Shown: piece by piece, positions 61,349 to 64,000 of the stretch
Layout of the letters: the number at the start of each line of letters is the position of its first letter
Position numbering within the stretch: position 1 is the first letter of the stretch
DNA from: Bradyrhizobium vignae
GTDB taxonomy: Bacteria; Pseudomonadota; Alphaproteobacteria; Rhizobiales; Xanthobacteraceae
Length of the DNA: 64,000 bases
Direction of reading: 5' to 3'
Assembly (NCBI RefSeq): GCF_004114425.1
Contig: NZ_RDQF01000003.1
Location: 186,001 to 250,000, forward strand
The notes under the pieces: model-generated
Database searches by the model: none
Told to the model about the DNA's origin: nothing
The model's input: the letters and a program-made list of their open reading frames with translations, nothing else
Position numbers and translations under genes: made by a program

Positions 61349-61558
61349 TTAGTGCAGCTTCTCGTCTTGACGCTTGCGCAAGGCGTCGAGAGACGCATCA
61401 TGGCAGCCGATCAGGCGGACGAATTGCTGTGGGTACATTTCATGTCCATGGCCACCGGAATTCTGATGCGACATCGGCGTGCAGTGGACATCGTCGGGGT
61501 TCGCACGGGATTGCTCCGTGTGGCCCTGATTTGAAGCCGTCATGTTTGGCGTGGCCAT
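61349..61558 (-). CDS. Hypothetical small His/Cys protein, 69 residues
   Basis: From ATG 61558, with GGGAG seven bases upstream. The protein reads MATPNMTASNQGH and DDVHCTPMSHQNSGGHGHEM, then YPQQFVRLIGCHDASLDALR. The His/Cys-rich middle could bind metal. No family recognised. It stands alone and is read leftward. Confidence 0.5.
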   Translation of the reverse strand: MATPNMTASNQGHTEQSRANPDDVHCTPMSHQNSGGHGHEMYPQQFVRLIGCHDASLDALRKRQDEKLH

Positions 61559-61683
61559 GGACTGCTCCCTGTCGATTAGGGCAGATCGATTGACGTAACC
61601 CAATCGATTGCGGGGCATCTTACGACCAAATCCGGCTGAATGTCATTGCCGGATCAAATGCGATCATGACGGCAGAGTTCCGC

Positions 61684-62406
61684 TTACGCCGTGTTCCCCG
61701 CGTCGACGGTGAACACCGTCCCGGTGACATTGCGGCCGCCTTCGCCCAGCAGATATTCCACCATGCGCGCGACGTCGTCCGTCTCCGGGAGGCGGCGCAG
61801 CGCGCTGCGGCCGGCGATGCGCTTGCGGCCCTCGTCGGAGAGATTGTGGGTGAGCTCCGTGTCGATGAAGCCCGGAGCGATCGCATTCACGGTGATGCCG
61901 AGCTTGCCGACCTCGCGCGCGAGCGAGCGGGTGAAGCCGGTGGCGGCCGCCTTGGTCGCGCCGTAGACCGAGAGCCCGTTGTAGCCCGTGGTCGCGATGA
62001 TCGAGGAGATGTTGACGATGCGGCCGGCGCCATCGGCCATCATCTGCCGCGCGACATATTTGGTGAGGATGATCGGCGACAGCACGTTGAGTTGCACCAG
62101 CGCCGCAATCTCGGAATTGCGCATGGTGGCGAGCAGGCCTTCGGTGCCGAGGCCGGCATTGTTGACGAGGCCGTAGATCGGGCCGAATTCGTCGCGCACC
62201 AGCTTTGCAAAGGCCGGGATCGCATCGATCACGGCAAGATCGCAGGCGCGGAAGTGCAGACGCTCCTCGGACCCGGCGATGGCCGCCTTGAGCTCGTCGC
62301 TCTCGCGCCGTGCGGCCGCGATCACGTTGAAGCCTGCACCAACGAGGCGCCTCGCAATCGCTAGCCCAATGCCGCGGCTGCCACCGGTGACGAGAACATT
62401 ATACAT
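61684..62406 (-). CDS. SDR family NAD(P)-dependent oxidoreductase
   Basis: A 240-residue short-chain dehydrogenase: NVLVTGGSRGIGLAIARRL for the cofactor, LVNNAGLGTEG, ISSIIATTGYNGLSVYGATKAA with the catalytic Ser, Tyr and Lys, and NAIAPGFIDTELT. It is close to FabG-type 3-oxoacyl reductases. The start overlaps the ligase stop by 8 bases, so it probably reduces an acyl chain carried by the same operon's ACP. Confidence 0.92.
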   Translation of the reverse strand: MYNVLVTGGSRGIGLAIARRLVGAGFNVIAAARRESDELKAAIAGSEERLHFRACDLAVIDAIPAFAKLVRDEFGPIYGLVNNAGLGTEGLLATMRNSEIAALVQLNVLSPIILTKYVARQMMADGAGRIVNISSIIATTGYNGLSVYGATKAAATGFTRSLAREVGKLGITVNAIAPGFIDTELTHNLSDEGRKRIAGRSALRRLPETDDVARMVEYLLGEGGRNVTGTVFTVDAGNTA

Positions 62407-63781
62407 CGGTGCGCGCCAGTTTTCCGGCCGGGGTGACGTCGAGTGCCTCGACGAAGCGGATCACCGCCGGCACCTTGTGGGACGCGAGCTGGGCGCGGCA
62501 ATGCTCCAGGATCTGGTCGCGGATCTCCTTCGCGCGTGCCTGATCGGTGCCCTCAGTGAGGATTACGTCGGCGACGACGATGCCGCCGGTGATCGGGCTG
62601 CGGCGGGATTTGGCCCGCGACATCCGCACGTCGGGATGGCGGTTGATTACCGCCTCGATCTCCTCGGGGTGGACCTTCAGCCCGCCGATATTGATGATGC
62701 CGCCGCGACGGCCGACGAAATAATAGCGGTCGCCGCGCAGCTCGACGATGTCGCCGCTGTCGACGAAGCCGTCGGCATCGGTGAGCGCCGCCGCATTGCG
62801 GCCAACATAGGCATGCGCGGTGCGCGCCGAGCGGATTCGCAGCGAGGCGTCGGTGACCTTCATCTCGACGCCGTTGCGGTTGCCGAGATAATCGGCCGGA
62901 AAGCCTTCCAGCCCGTCATTCACGGCGAAGCCGACGCCGGCCTCGGTTGAGGCATAGGCATGGCCGACGGAGGCATTGGGGAACGCCGCCTTCAAACCGT
63001 CCAGCACCGCCTGGTCTGCGATTTCGCCCGAGAGACGGACGTAAGCCGGGGCGAATTGCGCCGCCGAACCGCTCATCAAGAGCTTGCGCCAATGCGAGGG
63101 CGTACCGGAGATGTGCGAGACGCCGCGCGCCTTCAGCCGCGCGACGTGATCGGCGAGCGATTCATGCGGATCGGACAGCACCATCGAGCCGCCGGAAAGA
63201 ACGGCGCGGAGGAATATCTGCAGGCCGCCATAGCGGCGAATGTCGTAAAACGTCGCCCAGACCGGCGCCTGACCACGTGCAGGGCCTTCAGCGACGATCG
63301 CCCCGGTCAAGGCTTCCAGCGTATGGCCGACGATCTTTGGCACGCCTGAGGTGCCCGAGGTGAGCATCAGCCATTCGGTCGCGCGCTCGGACTTGGCCGG
63401 CGCGATGACTTGAAGCGGCAATCGCGCGACGACGACCAGCGGCACGCAGGTGTCCGCCCAGCGGTCGGGCTCATCGGTGACGACCGCATCGATCCCGGCA
63501 TCCGCGATCAAGGCATCGAGATGCGCCGGATTGAGATCCGGCGGGCACAGCAGCATGCGGCGGGCGATGCCGTCGAGCTCGATCATGGCAAGGCCCGACC
63601 GGAGCTGGTCTGACAGCTTGAGCAGCACGGCACGGCCCGACAGCTCGCGCAGCCGGCCGCCCAGGACCGTGTGCGACAGGATGTCGGTCAGCGACACGAC
63701 ATCGTGCGCATCGGAGATCGTGCGGCCTTTCAGCTCCGCGCCGAGATGGTCGCGGAGCGCAAAGATCTCACGCGGGGACAT
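62399..63781 (-). CDS. Class I adenylate-forming (acyl-AMP) ligase
   Basis: A 460-residue protein from ATG 63781. ATP-binding loop EWLMLTSGTSGVPKIVGH, the YASTEAG motif, VDSGDIVELRGDRYYFVGRRGGIINIGGLKVHPEE hinge, and the C-terminal catalytic Lys in TPAGKLARTDV are all present. It activates a carboxylic acid as its adenylate and probably loads it on the ACP encoded just upstream. It is shorter than typical acyl-CoA synthetases, as in small ACP ligases. The frame upstream to 63991 lies over the ACP and is rejected. Confidence 0.9.
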   Translation of the reverse strand: MSPREIFALRDHLGAELKGRTISDAHDVVSLTDILSHTVLGGRLRELSGRAVLLKLSDQLRSGLAMIELDGIARRMLLCPPDLNPAHLDALIADAGIDAVVTDEPDRWADTCVPLVVVARLPLQVIAPAKSERATEWLMLTSGTSGVPKIVGHTLEALTGAIVAEGPARGQAPVWATFYDIRRYGGLQIFLRAVLSGGSMVLSDPHESLADHVARLKARGVSHISGTPSHWRKLLMSGSAAQFAPAYVRLSGEIADQAVLDGLKAAFPNASVGHAYASTEAGVGFAVNDGLEGFPADYLGNRNGVEMKVTDASLRIRSARTAHAYVGRNAAALTDADGFVDSGDIVELRGDRYYFVGRRGGIINIGGLKVHPEEIEAVINRHPDVRMSRAKSRRSPITGGIVVADVILTEGTDQARAKEIRDQILEHCRAQLASHKVPAVIRFVEALDVTPAGKLARTDV

Positions 63782-64000
63782 TTGCGTAGGCTCGCACGAA
63801 ATCGCCCACCGTGGCGGGAAACGCGGCGTCCTCGGAAATGGTGAAGGGGTCGACGCCGATCTCGTCCTCGAGCCGCGCCACGAGAATCGCGAAGGCGAGC
63901 GAATCGAAGCCCGTCTCGTGCAGCGACAGATCGTCCGACAGCTCCGGAAGCGTGACGTTCTGCTCCTTGGCGATCTGCTGGATCGCTTCAATGACCTTAG
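63768..64000 (-). CDS. Acyl carrier protein, 5' partial
   Basis: The frame enters from the right edge and codes for KVIEAIQQIAKEQ, LSDDLSLHETGFDSLAFAIL and GDFVRAYANVPA before its stop at 63768. GFDSLAF has the serine that carries phosphopantetheine. About 75 residues are visible, so only a few N-terminal residues lie outside. It overlaps the ligase start by 14 bases, so the ligase, ACP and SDR form one operon for making or modifying an acyl product. Confidence 0.88.
   Translation of the reverse strand, partial: KVIEAIQQIAKEQNVTLPELSDDLSLHETGFDSLAFAILVARLEDEIGVDPFTISEDAAFPATVGDFVRAYANVPA

Noticed and set aside
1..64000. CRISPR arrays or rRNA genes
   Set aside because: No regularly spaced repeats with unique spacers and no rRNA-like sequence were seen anywhere in the window.

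Overview
The window is a high-GC alphaproteobacterial chromosome segment, most likely Bradyrhizobium or a close relative. Evidence is the pairing of CpdR with an N-formylglutamate amidohydrolase, an alanine-racemase-fold ornithine decarboxylase next to homospermidine synthase, the style of the small intergenic palindromic repeats, and overall codon use. I could not run searches, so the genus is inferred from family knowledge.

Layout. 1-2345: end of an enolase-superfamily gene, a NUDIX hydrolase, and a DUF488/DUF2945 pair. 2544-10326: a 7.8-kb integrative element inserted in the 3' end of tRNA-Val(GAC). A 23-bp direct repeat bounds it and a tyrosine integrase sits beside the tRNA. It carries a serine resolvase behind an array of repeats, a ParB-like protein, a zinc-finger protein, and a chain of tiny genes whose starts and stops overlap, including a 20-codon gene. 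None of the cargo has a recognised function and no capsid, portal or conjugation gene is seen. 10451-18781: cpdR, N-formylglutamate amidohydrolase, a strong small-RNA candidate (about 12133-12221, minus strand), hisN, an orphan TctC-type binding protein, LysR/TauE, LysE, and a class III cyclase-TPR protein. 18965-25311: a membrane di-heme cytochrome, a lysophospholipase-like hydrolase, Hsp20, a second hydrolase broken by one amber codon, and an exported Ala/Pro-rich protein. 25802-32127: gltB and gltD (glutamate synthase). 32394-43653: outer-membrane barrel, kdsD, a carboxymuconolactone decarboxylase-like gene divergent from an HxlR regulator with two palindromic operators, NfeD/SPFH, hemH, MAPEG, and an overlapping M3 peptidase-DUF1007-NicO operon. 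44170-48635: polyamine cluster (long structured leader, ornithine decarboxylase, GNAT, RidA, homospermidine synthase). 49209-54831: zinc operon read leftward from a near-perfect Zur box: His-rich membrane peptide, znuC, znuB, znuA, CobW-type GTPase, WD40 protein, then MgtC/SapB behind a start-codon hairpin. 54856-56306: two half-size permeases between 69-bp inverted repeats. 56317-64000: sodB, GNAT, MATE exporter, DUF2147, DUF3095, small unknowns, and an acyl-carrier-protein/AMP-ligase/SDR operon that runs off the right edge.

The most unusual parts are the tRNA-Val element, the small-RNA candidate, and the zinc operon with its strictly alternating histidine peptide and MgtC hairpin.
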